Positions 16,349-24,780 of a stretch of 64,000 bases of DNA are shown one piece after another. Source of the stretch: a virus; IMG/VR virus record IMGVR_UViG_3300025436_000002, positions 1 to 64,000 of that record, one strand, 5' to 3'. How positions within the stretch are numbered: position 1 is the first letter of the stretch; each line of letters begins with the position of its first letter. The notes beneath the pieces were generated by a model. It saw only the letters and a program-made list of their open reading frames with translations, was not told the DNA's origin and did no database searches. A program made the translations under genes and the position numbers.

Positions 16349-16408
16349 TTAGGAACTGAGGTACCGCCAACTATTATACCTCGAGTGGTAAACTATTGGT
16401 CAATTTAA
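16349..16408 (+). pseudogene. remnant encoding the C-terminal tag PPTIIPRVVNYWSI
   Basis: The frame ending at the TAA 16406-16408 reads GTEVPPTIIPRVVNYWSI, nearly the same as the end of the Asp-box protein at 2979-3791 (RPPTIIPRVVNYWSI). In the 42 codon bases of the shared 14 residues the differences are synonymous only. No start codon or ribosome site precedes it, and an in-frame TAA lies just upstream. It looks like the tail end of a lost fibre-type gene, or a recombination scar, after the portal gene. Confidence 0.65.
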
Positions 16409-16434
16409 TTTAGAGTTACTTCAAAAGAGTTAAA

Positions 16435-16474
16435 GGATAGCTTATTCTTTCAAAAATGATAGAGTAAGCTATCC
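16435..16474 (+). terminator. long hairpin before a late promoter
   Basis: GGATAGCTTATTCT and AGAGTAAGCTATCC form a long stem (13-14 pairs, one mismatch) around a 12-nt loop. The late promoter begins 6 nt later. There is no classic T-run directly after it, so it may be a terminator or an mRNA 3'-end stabiliser. Confidence 0.6.
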
Positions 16475-16479
16475 CTATG

Positions 16480-16496
16480 TTTATATTATAATTAGA
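16480..16496 (+). promoter_or_regulatory. late promoter TTTATATTATAATTAGA
   Basis: An exact consensus copy, 55 nt upstream of the ATG at 16551. Confidence 0.85.
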
Positions 16497-16550
16497 GATT
16501 TTATTCATAACTATAAGTTAGCATACATTATAAATTTGGAGAGGTTAAAC

Positions 16551-17225
16551 ATGGACAACAAGAGATTATTAGAAGAACTTAGAGCATCTGTTGGAAATTA
16601 CAAACCCGAGAAGTCTAAAAAAGAAGAAAAACTTGATATCGAAGACGTAGTAGAAGATGAAGATAGATACAAAGAAGACGATGAAGACTTAGACGACTAC
16701 GCAGACTCGGATAATGAGGATACAGAAGAGTATGAAGACGAAGATGAGGAAGGCATTGACCTTGACGGTGACGGAGAAGCTGATGACATACATGGTCTAC
16801 ATGTATTAAAATCTAATTTTAACGCTGTGGACGAAGAAACTCAAAACTCTATCGCAGGCTTTCTAAAAATGGTAGTTGAGAATGAAATAGACTTAGATAC
16901 TTTGTCTCAATTCGTAGAAGATTTAGACTATGGCGACGAAGACGAGTACGAAGAGGGTGAAGACGAGTACGAAGAGGGTGAAGACGAGTATAGAGAGGAC
17001 AATGAGTCTGAAGAAGGCGAAGAGTCTGAAGAAGAGTACGAAGATAATTATGAAGACGAAGACCAAAATGAATCTGTCATGGATGACTTCTTAAATGTAG
17101 GCTCGGCTATTATGGAAAACGCATACAATTCCAAGTATAACCTCCACGACAAAGAAGAGTTTAGTAGCATGCATGAGTCAAGATTAGACTTTCTCGATGT
17201 AGGGATGAGTGATCTTTTAGATTAG
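16551..17225 (+). CDS. very acidic prohead-core-like protein
   Basis: 224 residues from the ATG at 16551 (GGAGAGG upstream). Extremely rich in Asp and Glu. It includes an EF-hand-like loop (DLDGDGEADD) at about residues 69-78 and tandem EDEYEEG repeats near 131-148 coded by a 21-bp direct repeat. Position between portal and protease fits a small prohead core protein of the T4 gp67/gp68 kind that is digested during maturation. Calcium binding is possible from the loop but unproved. Confidence 0.6.
   Translation: MDNKRLLEELRASVGNYKPEKSKKEEKLDIEDVVEDEDRYKEDDEDLDDYADSDNEDTEEYEDEDEEGIDLDGDGEADDIHGLHVLKSNFNAVDEETQNSIAGFLKMVVENEIDLDTLSQFVEDLDYGDEDEYEEGEDEYEEGEDEYREDNESEEGEESEEEYEDNYEDEDQNESVMDDFLNVGSAIMENAYNSKYNLHDKEEFSSMHESRLDFLDVGMSDLLD
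16939..16984 (+). repeat. 21-bp tandem repeat in coding sequence
   Basis: GACGAGTACGAAGAGGGTGAA occurs twice in tandem and a third, diverged unit follows. It codes the acidic EDEYEEG repeat and is a likely site of length change by slippage. Confidence 0.85.
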
Positions 17226-17234
17226 GTAGTTATA

Positions 17235-17933
17235 ATGATTAAAAATATAAAAAGGTTGATGGAATATCTTGTCAGTGAAGGCGGAGGGGTAGCTCTAGAG
17301 CTAGTAGCTGATAGACATATCGAGAAGAAAAGATATTCCGAAGACGATGAGGATGACGAAGAAAATCTGGAAGAAAAACTTTTTGATAAAAATGTAAGAG
17401 GTGGAAAGGTAGTTACCACTAGAAATACGGATTATAAAGACCTCAGACATCAAGTTAAAGACCCTAAAAGAGATGCTAATCTAATAAAAGCTAGGGTTCA
17501 CTCAAGGACTCCGAGTGCTAATCTTAAAAGAAGACAATCTATGAGAGTTAGAGACTTAAAAATAGTTGAAAGATTAGATACTGGAGACATAGATATAGAG
17601 AGTGACTTTGTAGGACTTGCACTGAATCATCATAGATATGAACTCAGAAAGACAACCCCATTTGGTTGGGAGATAATACCTAATGATGAAAAGGGCACAA
17701 TAACAATTAAGATAGTAGTAGACAAAAAAGCATTAGGTGAAGATAAGGACATAGAACAATTAGTATTATCAACATTAAAAGATAACGAAGCTTTCAAGGA
17801 GTTTGTGGATGATTTAAAAAGTTTAGAACCTCACAATACCCGAGTTTTAAATCTTTACAAACTATCCTCATGGAGAGTGAAAGAAACTTCACACTTAGTA
17901 ACCTACATTAAAGTAATCAGATTCGGAGTATAA
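17235..17933 (+). CDS. head-module protein of unknown function
   Basis: 232 residues. An acidic patch (SEDDEDDEENLEEK) at about 35-48 is followed by a basic middle and a mixed alpha/beta C-terminal domain of about 120 residues. Nine nt after the acidic core-like gene and 3 nt before the protease gene, so it is co-transcribed with both. No family was recognised. A prohead core or neck role is inferred from position only. Confidence 0.65.
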   Translation: MIKNIKRLMEYLVSEGGGVALELVADRHIEKKRYSEDDEDDEENLEEKLFDKNVRGGKVVTTRNTDYKDLRHQVKDPKRDANLIKARVHSRTPSANLKRRQSMRVRDLKIVERLDTGDIDIESDFVGLALNHHRYELRKTTPFGWEIIPNDEKGTITIKIVVDKKALGEDKDIEQLVLSTLKDNEAFKEFVDDLKSLEPHNTRVLNLYKLSSWRVKETSHLVTYIKVIRFGV

Positions 17934-17936
17934 ACA

Positions 17937-19331
17937 ATGGCTCAACCTAAAAAAATGATAAATGCCTTATGGGACGTACCTGATAATAAATGGAGTCTAA
18001 AAGAAGATTATCTAAATGAAGGTCAACAGAAGTCAGTAGTGGACGGTAAGAATATACTTGCTCTAGTTGAAGGAGTATTCTTTGTACCTAATGGAGTCTC
18101 TCGTAATGAAAGATACTATCCTAAGACATTTTGGGAATCAGTACTACAACAACCTGGTTTTGGGGAACGAATGAGTAGCCGACTACTTATGGGAACTATC
18201 GGACACTATGATAGGGAAGTTAATGAGGAGGACATATCTGAGGGAAGAGTATCCCACATAGTTACTAATCTATGGATTGCTGAAGATACTGGAATGGGAA
18301 TGGGTCAAGCTTTAATATTAGGAACTCCTGCTGGAAAAAACCTATACATGCTTATGAAAGCTGGGTGTAAGATAAAAACATCGTCAAGAGCTTCAGGAGA
18401 TTATAAACAAGACGAAGAATATAACGGAATGCCTATTGTAGATGAAAATGGTTATTGTCTAGAAACCTTTGATTTCGTAATAAATCCAGGTTTCTTAGAA
18501 ACTAACCCAGCATTATTAGAGAGTGTTAGCAAGATTAAAGAAAAAATGGAGACCGAAAACATGGAATTAGGAAAAGAACTATTAGAGTACATGAACAAAG
18601 AAAAAGCATCTGTAAATGAAGCTTATACTAAGTTAAGAGAGGATTTTGCAGTACTAGAATCTAAAAATGCAGATTTGAATGCAAAAGTTCTAGTGTTAGA
18701 ATCTATTCAAGAGGAATTAAGTAAAGCTAAGGAAGAGATTAAAAACATAACTGAGTCTACAAAAGAATTCAGCGTTATTAAGGAGGATTTGGAAGCTTAC
18801 AAACTTATAGGAGAAGCTAAAGAGATTAAAGAGAGCATTGACGAATCTACTAATCTTTTAGAAGCTTACTCTAAATTAGGAAAGCCTGAACAAATATCTA
18901 AATCTATCAAAGAAGCCAGAGAATACAAAAAATTTGGTTCAGTGGCAGACTTAGATGAAACTATCCCAATGGTAGAAGAGTTACTCGAAGAGTACGCTAA
19001 ACTTGGAACTTTAGAAGAAATAACAGAGATAGTAAGTTTATCCAAAGCAATGCTTGAAAAAAACAAACAAGAGAAGTTAGATGATTCAGTAATGAGAATA
19101 TCTAAAGCATACAGGACACCTGCCGAATACGTAAAAACTTTACTAGAAACTATAGGAGAAAAAGAAACAACTAGAATATTGGAGGAAGTAAACAAAACAA
19201 ATAAAGCAGTTATCAAGGAAGAGAAGACAGCTCCTAGAAAAGAAATAATAACTGAGTCAAAACCTTCAAGATTAAAAGAAACATCCTTAATTAGTGAGAT
19301 GTTCAGAAGTCATATGAGAGGTAATAAATAG
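17937..19331 (+). CDS. prohead protease fused to scaffold protein
   Basis: 464 residues. Residues 35-195 match the T4 gp21-type maturation protease: LALVEGVFFVPNGVSRNERYY, GTIGHYD with His 90, and IKTSSRASGD with Ser 149/150 as the nucleophile candidate, then FDFVINPGF. From about 200 to 430 the protein is a long Glu/Lys-rich coiled coil typical of the T4 gp22 scaffold, which is usually a separate gene. One polypeptide thus carries both the core scaffold and the enzyme that removes it. GGAG precedes the ATG. Confidence 0.85.
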   Translation: MAQPKKMINALWDVPDNKWSLKEDYLNEGQQKSVVDGKNILALVEGVFFVPNGVSRNERYYPKTFWESVLQQPGFGERMSSRLLMGTIGHYDREVNEEDISEGRVSHIVTNLWIAEDTGMGMGQALILGTPAGKNLYMLMKAGCKIKTSSRASGDYKQDEEYNGMPIVDENGYCLETFDFVINPGFLETNPALLESVSKIKEKMETENMELGKELLEYMNKEKASVNEAYTKLREDFAVLESKNADLNAKVLVLESIQEELSKAKEEIKNITESTKEFSVIKEDLEAYKLIGEAKEIKESIDESTNLLEAYSKLGKPEQISKSIKEAREYKKFGSVADLDETIPMVEELLEEYAKLGTLEEITEIVSLSKAMLEKNKQEKLDDSVMRISKAYRTPAEYVKTLLETIGEKETTRILEEVNKTNKAVIKEEKTAPRKEIITESKPSRLKETSLISEMFRSHMRGNK

Positions 19332-19336
19332 TAATC

Positions 19337-19353
19337 TTTATATTATAAATAGA
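19337..19353 (+). promoter_or_regulatory. late promoter TTTATATTATAAATAGA
   Basis: Begins 6 nt after the protease-scaffold stop and lies 60 nt before the capsid ATG. It gives the capsid gene its own late transcript. Confidence 0.85.
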
Positions 19354-19412
19354 CAATTATTTAACAATATGTAAATACGTACTAGAGAAGAAACACAGGA
19401 GAGAATTTACAG

Positions 19413-20828
19413 ATGAGAAGTAACAAATCTGAAGACAAAGGATACAGGTTGGCGGATGCCTTTCTAAAAGTTCCTCAATACAAACCTTATTTTGATGCGT
19501 TGGAGGATTCCCCTCTTGCAAAAGTCAGACCTATTTCAAATACTGACGTTGTAATTTTGGGAAAACAATTTAGACAGTTTGAACAATACAAGAGAATGGT
19601 AAACGAAATTGGTACTATACGAGATTTAGGACAACTTCCTAAATATGCTTACGATGTTATCACAGCTAACTATGCAGCATCAATTATACCTCTTTTATCA
19701 TCAGTTCAACCTATCCCCTCTCAACAAGGTTTAGTATATTTCAAACAAATCAAAGCTAGAACAACTAGAGGTACTGTTACAACTGGTCAAATCTTAAGAA
19801 ACGCAACAGAAGCTCCAGAAGTTCAAGCAGTAGGTTTCGCAGGAGAGCATGTTGTTCAAAACTTAGGCTTACTTAATGCAGGACAACAAATTTACAACTT
19901 CAACTTAACTCCCGCTCCTGTTAGAGAAAGACAAGTAACTATCAAACTTTCTAAATATCCGACTCAGAAATTGATAGATGACGGCGAGGGTAATTTAGTT
20001 CCATCAGGCGGAGCTCTTGCAACAGGTATCATCAACTATTCAACAGGTCTTTGCACAGTAGAATTCATTCCAGTAATTGACGGTACTGAAACAGCATCAG
20101 CTGAATTTGCAACAGACTTTGAAGAAAGTGGCAACCTCCCAACTGTACAATCTGGGTACGATTCTACAGATGTAAGAGCCGAGTTGTTTGCTATCAGATC
20201 CGAAATGGGTATGATGAAAATGTACGAATTAAAGAAAACCTTTGGAAAAGAAGGCGAAACTGAGATGATCAATGACCTAACTCAAGAGATAAACGCTGAA
20301 TTAGGTAATACTCTTATCTCAAGAATGGCTGCTGCTTCTTTTGGTACTCCTATCGTATGGAACTCTGCACATGACGCTGGCATCTCCGAAGTAGAACACA
20401 AAATGGCATTTAGAAACAGAATCTCTGAAGCTGAGTCTAAAATCTACAGAGCAGCCGGTAGAGGTCAAGTTACTGCTATTGTATGTGGAGCTAAAGCTTC
20501 TCAACTATTCGACCAATTAGGTGGAGTATTCGAGAAAATAGGATTCGCATCTTCTGGACCTACTTTGTATGGTATGTACAACAAAAACACACCTGTTATC
20601 AGAGCAATCGACGTAGTTGGAGACAGTGATGTTTATTGCATTTACAAGGGAACAGGAAATTTCGACGCACCCGCAGTATATTGCCCATACATGCCTCTTG
20701 TTGTTAATGGCTCTTTACCAGTCCTTAACAATGTAATGAAGCATCAGGCATTTGCGGCTGTATGGTCGGCTATGAGAGTCGTCGTCAATCGCTTTATCAC
20801 TAAGATAGAGATAGGTGGCTTAGTATAA
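19413..20828 (+). CDS. major capsid protein (T4 gp23-like)
   Basis: 471 residues. Gene order, length and sequence (a charged N-terminal arm to about residue 60, then ANYAASIIPLLSSVQPIPSQQGLVYFKQIKA, a typical HK97-fold gp23 segment) identify the capsid subunit. Codon use is noticeably less AT-extreme than in neighbours, as expected of a highly expressed gene. CAGGAGAG precedes the ATG. It has its own late promoter and a strong terminator, so it forms a single-gene unit. Confidence 0.88.
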   Translation: MRSNKSEDKGYRLADAFLKVPQYKPYFDALEDSPLAKVRPISNTDVVILGKQFRQFEQYKRMVNEIGTIRDLGQLPKYAYDVITANYAASIIPLLSSVQPIPSQQGLVYFKQIKARTTRGTVTTGQILRNATEAPEVQAVGFAGEHVVQNLGLLNAGQQIYNFNLTPAPVRERQVTIKLSKYPTQKLIDDGEGNLVPSGGALATGIINYSTGLCTVEFIPVIDGTETASAEFATDFEESGNLPTVQSGYDSTDVRAELFAIRSEMGMMKMYELKKTFGKEGETEMINDLTQEINAELGNTLISRMAAASFGTPIVWNSAHDAGISEVEHKMAFRNRISEAESKIYRAAGRGQVTAIVCGAKASQLFDQLGGVFEKIGFASSGPTLYGMYNKNTPVIRAIDVVGDSDVYCIYKGTGNFDAPAVYCPYMPLVVNGSLPVLNNVMKHQAFAAVWSAMRVVVNRFITKIEIGGLV

Positions 20829-20852
20829 CGATTTCAAAGTCTAATAGTTAGT

Positions 20853-20884
20853 AAAGAAGAGGGTTAATACCCTCTTCTTTTTAT
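20853..20884 (+). terminator. strong terminator after the capsid gene
   Basis: AAAGAAGAGGG and CCCTCTTCTTT form an 11-bp stem with a TTAATA loop and a following T-run. It isolates the capsid unit from the early-promoter genes downstream. Confidence 0.92.
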
Positions 20885-20891
20885 TTGAGTG

Positions 20892-20920
20892 TTGACATGT
20901 CCTTCCATATATGCTATAAT
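20892..20920 (+). promoter_or_regulatory. early promoter of LAGLIDADG gene
   Basis: TTGACA, 17 nt, TATAAT with TGC before the -10. The expected start point (about 20926-20928) falls on the candidate start codons of the next gene. Confidence 0.88.
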
Positions 20921-20926
20921 ATGTTT

Positions 20927-21766
20927 ATGATGAAAATAGAAGTAGAAGAAATAATAAGACTATACATAGAAGACATGCTAGGTTGCCATGTTATAGGTAG
21001 AAGAGCAGGATTATCCTGTAATCAAATAGCTAGAATATTAAAAAAGAATGGCATTGTACTTAGGACACTAGCAGAGGGTCAAAGAAATAGAAGTGTTAAC
21101 AGCCTAAGATACACGAACGTAGATTTCTTCAAGAACATAAACATGGAAGAAAAAGCATACTGGTTAGGATTCATAGTGGCTGATGGGAGTGTGTCTAATA
21201 ACAAGATACATTCAAGATTAACAATAGGATTAAAACCTTCAGACAGATCACATCTTGAAAAAATAAATAAAATATTCAATGCAAGCCTAAAACTTTACCA
21301 AGGTAAGGAATACTTTCACTTAACGAATGTTTCGCTATGTGAAGATTTAATAAAACTAGGAGTAGTTCCAGATAAGACCCATAAAGATGATTATAATTTC
21401 ACGTTTGACAATCTATCTGATGAATTAAAAAGACATTATCTCAGAGGACTCTTTGACGGAGATGGAACAGTTTATTACATGGATAGGCAGGACTCACTAG
21501 GTTGTGGATTTATAGCTACTAAACAGTTCTCAGTGCAGATTAAAGATTACACGGAGTCTCTATTAGGGTTGACTAGTACTAAACTTAAACATTACGAATT
21601 CTATTCAACCTTTCAGTATAGATCAAAGAAAGATGTCAGTAAAATATTGAGTTATCTGTATGACAACTCAACTTTATATCTTGATAGAAAGTACAATCTA
21701 TATCAAGATAACAAACATCTCTTTGAGTATAAAAAACCTTCGAATCAATATCTTAAAGGTAACTAA
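20927..21766 (+). CDS. LAGLIDADG homing endonuclease with N-terminal HTH
   Basis: About 279 residues if the ATG at 20927 is used. In-frame ATGs lie at 20921, 20927 and 20930, and no ribosome site precedes them because the promoter abuts the gene, so the mRNA may be leaderless. Residues 22-45 look like a helix-turn-helix. Two LAGLIDADG motifs follow, YWLGFIVADGSV and YLRGLFDGDGTV, both with the catalytic Asp present. Free-standing selfish DNA, inserted between the capsid gene and the next head genes under its own early promoter. Confidence 0.85.
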   Translation: MMKIEVEEIIRLYIEDMLGCHVIGRRAGLSCNQIARILKKNGIVLRTLAEGQRNRSVNSLRYTNVDFFKNINMEEKAYWLGFIVADGSVSNNKIHSRLTIGLKPSDRSHLEKINKIFNASLKLYQGKEYFHLTNVSLCEDLIKLGVVPDKTHKDDYNFTFDNLSDELKRHYLRGLFDGDGTVYYMDRQDSLGCGFIATKQFSVQIKDYTESLLGLTSTKLKHYEFYSTFQYRSKKDVSKILSYLYDNSTLYLDRKYNLYQDNKHLFEYKKPSNQYLKGN

Positions 21767-21780
21767 TTATTTACATAAAC

Positions 21781-21809
21781 TTGCATTATTCATGTATGTA
21801 TGCTATACT
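21781..21809 (+). promoter_or_regulatory. early promoter
   Basis: TTGCAT, 17 nt, TATACT with extended -10 TGC. An AAGGAG ribosome site and the ATG at 21830 follow. Confidence 0.8.
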
Positions 21810-21829
21810 TAACATATAAGGAGATTTAC

Positions 21830-23419
21830 ATGGCTAAGCTTAAAAATATTATTAAAACTTTAGTAGGGGATATAGAAAGAGATGATAAGAATTTCTGGTC
21901 ATCTAAGTATGATGAGTATTTGATACTCGGAAGTACTGTTAAGTTATCCAAAGAGCTAGGCATGGATATTAGAATGTTAAGTTCTATATTTAAAGAGCAT
22001 GGGTTTTTAATATTAAAGTCAGCTGAATCAAGAACAGGCAAGCTAAAGAAAGATTTTATAGAAAGCACTAGTGGAATTAAGTACATGCTATTAGATACTT
22101 CGTTTTGGGATGGAGTATATAACATGTACACAACTCAAAACTACTCAGAGACAAGACTATCTGAGTACTTAGAGATATCAAGAAAACAATTAAGAAGAGC
22201 TTTTACTTTTCATAAATATGCTCCTAAGACTGGGGATCAGGTTAAGAATACCGTAGTAGAGTCTAGTAGTATCAAATACGGTTCAGGTATACCCTCTAAG
22301 AGCATGGAGGTACGGGAAAAAATAAGAAATTCACACCTAGCAAGAGTTATCCTAGATACAAGTCCTAGGTTTAATTCAGAAGAATATGAAATACTAGACG
22401 ATTACACTGGAACTAGGGTACAAGAGGGTGGAATTGTTCAGAGTTATAAGATATACAATTTCAAACATAGAAGATGTGGGGGAGTATTCCAAGACTCTCT
22501 GGATAGGAAGATAAGATGTCCTATTTGCTATGCCAACATATCTGTTCCAGAAAAAGACTACTCGTATTTTATAGATGAATTAGGGTTTAATACTGAAAAG
22601 TATCGATTACACCATGATAATGGAGATACTAGTAAGTTTAAAGAGATAGACATACTAATATCTAAGCTTAATATAGGGTTTGAGTATAATAGTAACACTT
22701 ACCACTCAGGTCAGTTTATGGACTCTGGATATCATAAAAATAAAACGGAGGTATGTCTAGCTAATAACATCCAGTTATATCATATATGGGAATACATGGA
22801 TAAGGATATAGTTAAAAGTAGAATAAGAAATATACTAGGACTGAATAACCTTAGAGTATATGCTAGAAATCTAGAAGTTAGAGAAGTACCTGTTGAGGAT
22901 CAAAAATCTTTCTATAAGTATAATCACTTATACGGATATTGTCCAAGTACCTTTACACTTGGATTATATAGTTCTGGAGACAGTTTAATAAGCTCTATGT
23001 CTTTTGTAGTAAAAGGAGATAGTATTGAATTAGTTAGGTACTGTAACATGAGGGATACTTCTATTGTCGGAGGATTCAGCAAGCTGTTGAAAAACAGTAT
23101 TAAGTATATTAAAGTTAATCGTATTAATGTGAAAGTAATAACTACCTTTGGGTATAGGGATTGGTGTCCAAATTACGAAGACTCTGTTTATTACAAGAAT
23201 GGATTTAAGTTTATATGCTATAATGTAGGCTCTCTTAGATACCTGAATAGTAGAAATAACCATGTGTCTAATAGGCAGAAGTATATGAAATATAAGCTAG
23301 AGAAGCTGTTTCCTGAAACATTTGATCCTCTTTTAACAGAACAGCAAATATTAGCTCTTAATAAGATATTCCCATTACATGATTCTGGAACAATAAAATT
23401 CACTTTGGACATATATTAA
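21830..23419 (+). CDS. Vsr-type (EDxHD) homing endonuclease with GNAT-like C-domain
   Basis: 529 residues. N-terminal HTH-like units, one KYG...KS repeat (IKYGSGIPSKSMEVREKIR), a zinc ribbon (HRRCGG...CPIC), then a Vsr-like nuclease core (FKEIDILISKLNIGFEYN, GYHKNKT, LYHIWEYM) of the I-Bth0305I EDxHD family. The C-terminal ~200 residues (HLYGYCP...GLYSSG...VRYC...VGGFSKLLKNS) resemble a GNAT fold and recur in the enzyme at 48465. Own early promoter. A 12-bp hairpin follows. Confidence 0.82.
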   Translation: MAKLKNIIKTLVGDIERDDKNFWSSKYDEYLILGSTVKLSKELGMDIRMLSSIFKEHGFLILKSAESRTGKLKKDFIESTSGIKYMLLDTSFWDGVYNMYTTQNYSETRLSEYLEISRKQLRRAFTFHKYAPKTGDQVKNTVVESSSIKYGSGIPSKSMEVREKIRNSHLARVILDTSPRFNSEEYEILDDYTGTRVQEGGIVQSYKIYNFKHRRCGGVFQDSLDRKIRCPICYANISVPEKDYSYFIDELGFNTEKYRLHHDNGDTSKFKEIDILISKLNIGFEYNSNTYHSGQFMDSGYHKNKTEVCLANNIQLYHIWEYMDKDIVKSRIRNILGLNNLRVYARNLEVREVPVEDQKSFYKYNHLYGYCPSTFTLGLYSSGDSLISSMSFVVKGDSIELVRYCNMRDTSIVGGFSKLLKNSIKYIKVNRINVKVITTFGYRDWCPNYEDSVYYKNGFKFICYNVGSLRYLNSRNNHVSNRQKYMKYKLEKLFPETFDPLLTEQQILALNKIFPLHDSGTIKFTLDIY

Positions 23420-23434
23420 ATGTAACGAAATATT

Positions 23435-23470
23435 AAAAAGATTAAGCCTATGTATTGACTTAATCTTTTT
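23435..23470 (+). terminator. bidirectional-type terminator overlapping a promoter
   Basis: AAAAAGATTAAG and CTTAATCTTTTT form a perfect 12-bp stem with a 12-nt loop. The -35 box of the next promoter (23455-23460) lies across the loop and 3' arm. Confidence 0.85.
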
Positions 23471-23483
23471 GTCGTGCTATTCT
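23455..23483 (+). promoter_or_regulatory. early promoter overlapping terminator
   Basis: TTGACT, 17 nt, TATTCT with a TGC extended -10. It drives the 77-residue gene at 23531. Confidence 0.7.
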
Positions 23484-23530
23484 AATTAGGTAAGGTTTAA
23501 TTTTAAAGAAATAAAGAAAGAAGGTTCACC

Positions 23531-23764
23531 ATGGCTTTAACTAAACTTCAAGAAACAACAATATCTGAATTGGTATCTCGAGTATCTGAATCAAATGATG
23601 TTCAATTTACAACTATTCTCGAAACTGCTTTTGATAACAAATGTGAGTTTGGACTAGAACTAATTAAATCTATAGCAAGATCTTCTGATAATATGAAAAT
23701 TAGATTAGTTAATCACCCACTATTTGAAGAGTTTGTAAACTCAAATATGGATACTTTAATATAG
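23531..23764 (+). CDS. small early protein of unknown function
   Basis: 77 residues, acidic, all-helical by eye (ETTISELVSRVSE, ELIKSIARSSD), with no TM, Cys or known motif. Own early promoter, and GAAAGAAGG before the ATG. It is part of a run of individually promoted short genes at 23.5-24.8 kb. Such genes often act on host proteins, but nothing here shows a target. Confidence 0.65.
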   Translation: MALTKLQETTISELVSRVSESNDVQFTTILETAFDNKCEFGLELIKSIARSSDNMKIRLVNHPLFEEFVNSNMDTLI

Positions 23765-23768
23765 ACAC

Positions 23769-23797
23769 TTGCAATTTAATACGAAGTATGCTATACT
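23769..23797 (+). promoter_or_regulatory. early promoter, twin of 24467
   Basis: TTGCAA, 17 nt, TATACT with extended -10. From CACTTGCAATTT to ACTTATATA it is nearly identical to the promoter at 24467-24495. Confidence 0.8.
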
Positions 23798-23827
23798 TAT
23801 ATAAAGGCAATACAGGAGAACCAGATA

Positions 23828-24397
23828 ATGACCAAATGCAAAAATAAGACAACTGTCAATTATATAAAAAATGATAGTATACAAATATTTAAGGATCATA
23901 TTCTTATATCTGAAAAAATGTACAATTATGTAGATAAGGCATATTCTGCATACTATGTAGAGAAAAGAGATAGATATTTTGAAGAAAAACCTGACTTTGC
24001 TAATTCTCACTACTCAGAAAAATTTGGCGTAAAAATAGAATGTCTGGATGATTTAAAAGTATTGGCTCGGAATAGAATACTGGAACTCTTAACTGATATT
24101 TTAGTATTATGTAAGGAGAACTCCTTTATTCCCAATAAAATAAGTATATGTTCGTTGCATTGTAGTTCTGAACAACAATTCTTTGTAGAAAATAAGAACG
24201 GTGGAGGTAAAATAGCAGGAGTTTGGGGTTGGTCAGATATTATCGAAGAGACTCCGTCTATAAAAATAGGAAAAATTAAATTAAAATATGAACATCAACA
24301 AGAAACTTTTTTAAACTCGTATAGGGATTGGGTTACTAAACCAAAAGAACACAGTTTAATTTTAGGAAAAGTTAAATTAGTAGAAGTAATAGAATAA
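23828..24397 (+). CDS. early protein of unknown function
   Basis: 189 residues, basic and aromatic-rich, with two close Cys (ICSLHC) near residue 115 and no recognised domain. Its own early promoter and CAGGAG place it in the early island between the capsid and neck genes. Possibly a host-takeover or selfish accessory protein. No specific function can be given. Confidence 0.65.
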   Translation: MTKCKNKTTVNYIKNDSIQIFKDHILISEKMYNYVDKAYSAYYVEKRDRYFEEKPDFANSHYSEKFGVKIECLDDLKVLARNRILELLTDILVLCKENSFIPNKISICSLHCSSEQQFFVENKNGGGKIAGVWGWSDIIEETPSIKIGKIKLKYEHQQETFLNSYRDWVTKPKEHSLILGKVKLVEVIE

Positions 24398-24466
24398 ACT
24401 CAGATTAAGATTATTTACAACAAGAAAGTCCAAACTTAATCGAGATTGAATTGTATTCATGGGCAC

Positions 24467-24495
24467 TTGCAATTTGATATGAGGTATGCTATACT
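24467..24495 (+). promoter_or_regulatory. early promoter, twin of 23769
   Basis: TTGCAA, 17 nt, TATACT with extended -10. A near copy of the promoter one gene upstream, suggesting the promoter-plus-gene unit spread as a cassette. Confidence 0.8.
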
Positions 24496-24524
24496 TATAT
24501 AGAGGTAATAAAGGATATTAAGAT

Positions 24525-24755
24525 ATGAAAAAGAATAACGGAAAAAAGACTTGGAAGAAATCTAAGAGAGATAGGAAACTAGTAAGGAGACAGGGAACTG
24601 TTTTACTTAAGATAGAGATTCCTAAGAATTACGTTGCATATATAAGAGAGTTAAGTCGTAAAACTAATAAGAGTATAGATAGTATACTTGATCATATTCT
24701 AAGGGGAGGCATGAATACAGCCAAAGAAGTTATAGAGAAAGATCAAGAGAAGTAA
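24525..24755 (+). CDS. small basic protein, possible ribbon-helix-helix regulator
   Basis: 76 residues. A very basic N-terminus (KKNNGKKTWKKSKRDRK) precedes LLKIEIPKNYVAYIRELSRKTNKSIDSILDHILRGG. That is a beta strand followed by two helices, the usual layout of ribbon-helix-helix DNA-binding proteins. Its early promoter is a twin of the previous one. If it is a repressor, the twin promoters are plausible targets. This is inference from shape only. Confidence 0.55.
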   Translation: MKKNNGKKTWKKSKRDRKLVRRQGTVLLKIEIPKNYVAYIRELSRKTNKSIDSILDHILRGGMNTAKEVIEKDQEK

Positions 24756-24780
24756 TATATAGTGTAATAAGGAGATTTTA

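Noticed and set aside
18866-19216. 116-codon minus-strand frame in the protease-scaffold gene
   Set aside because: Shadow of the coiled-coil coding region: Ser/Leu/Ile-rich, no ribosome site and no promoter.
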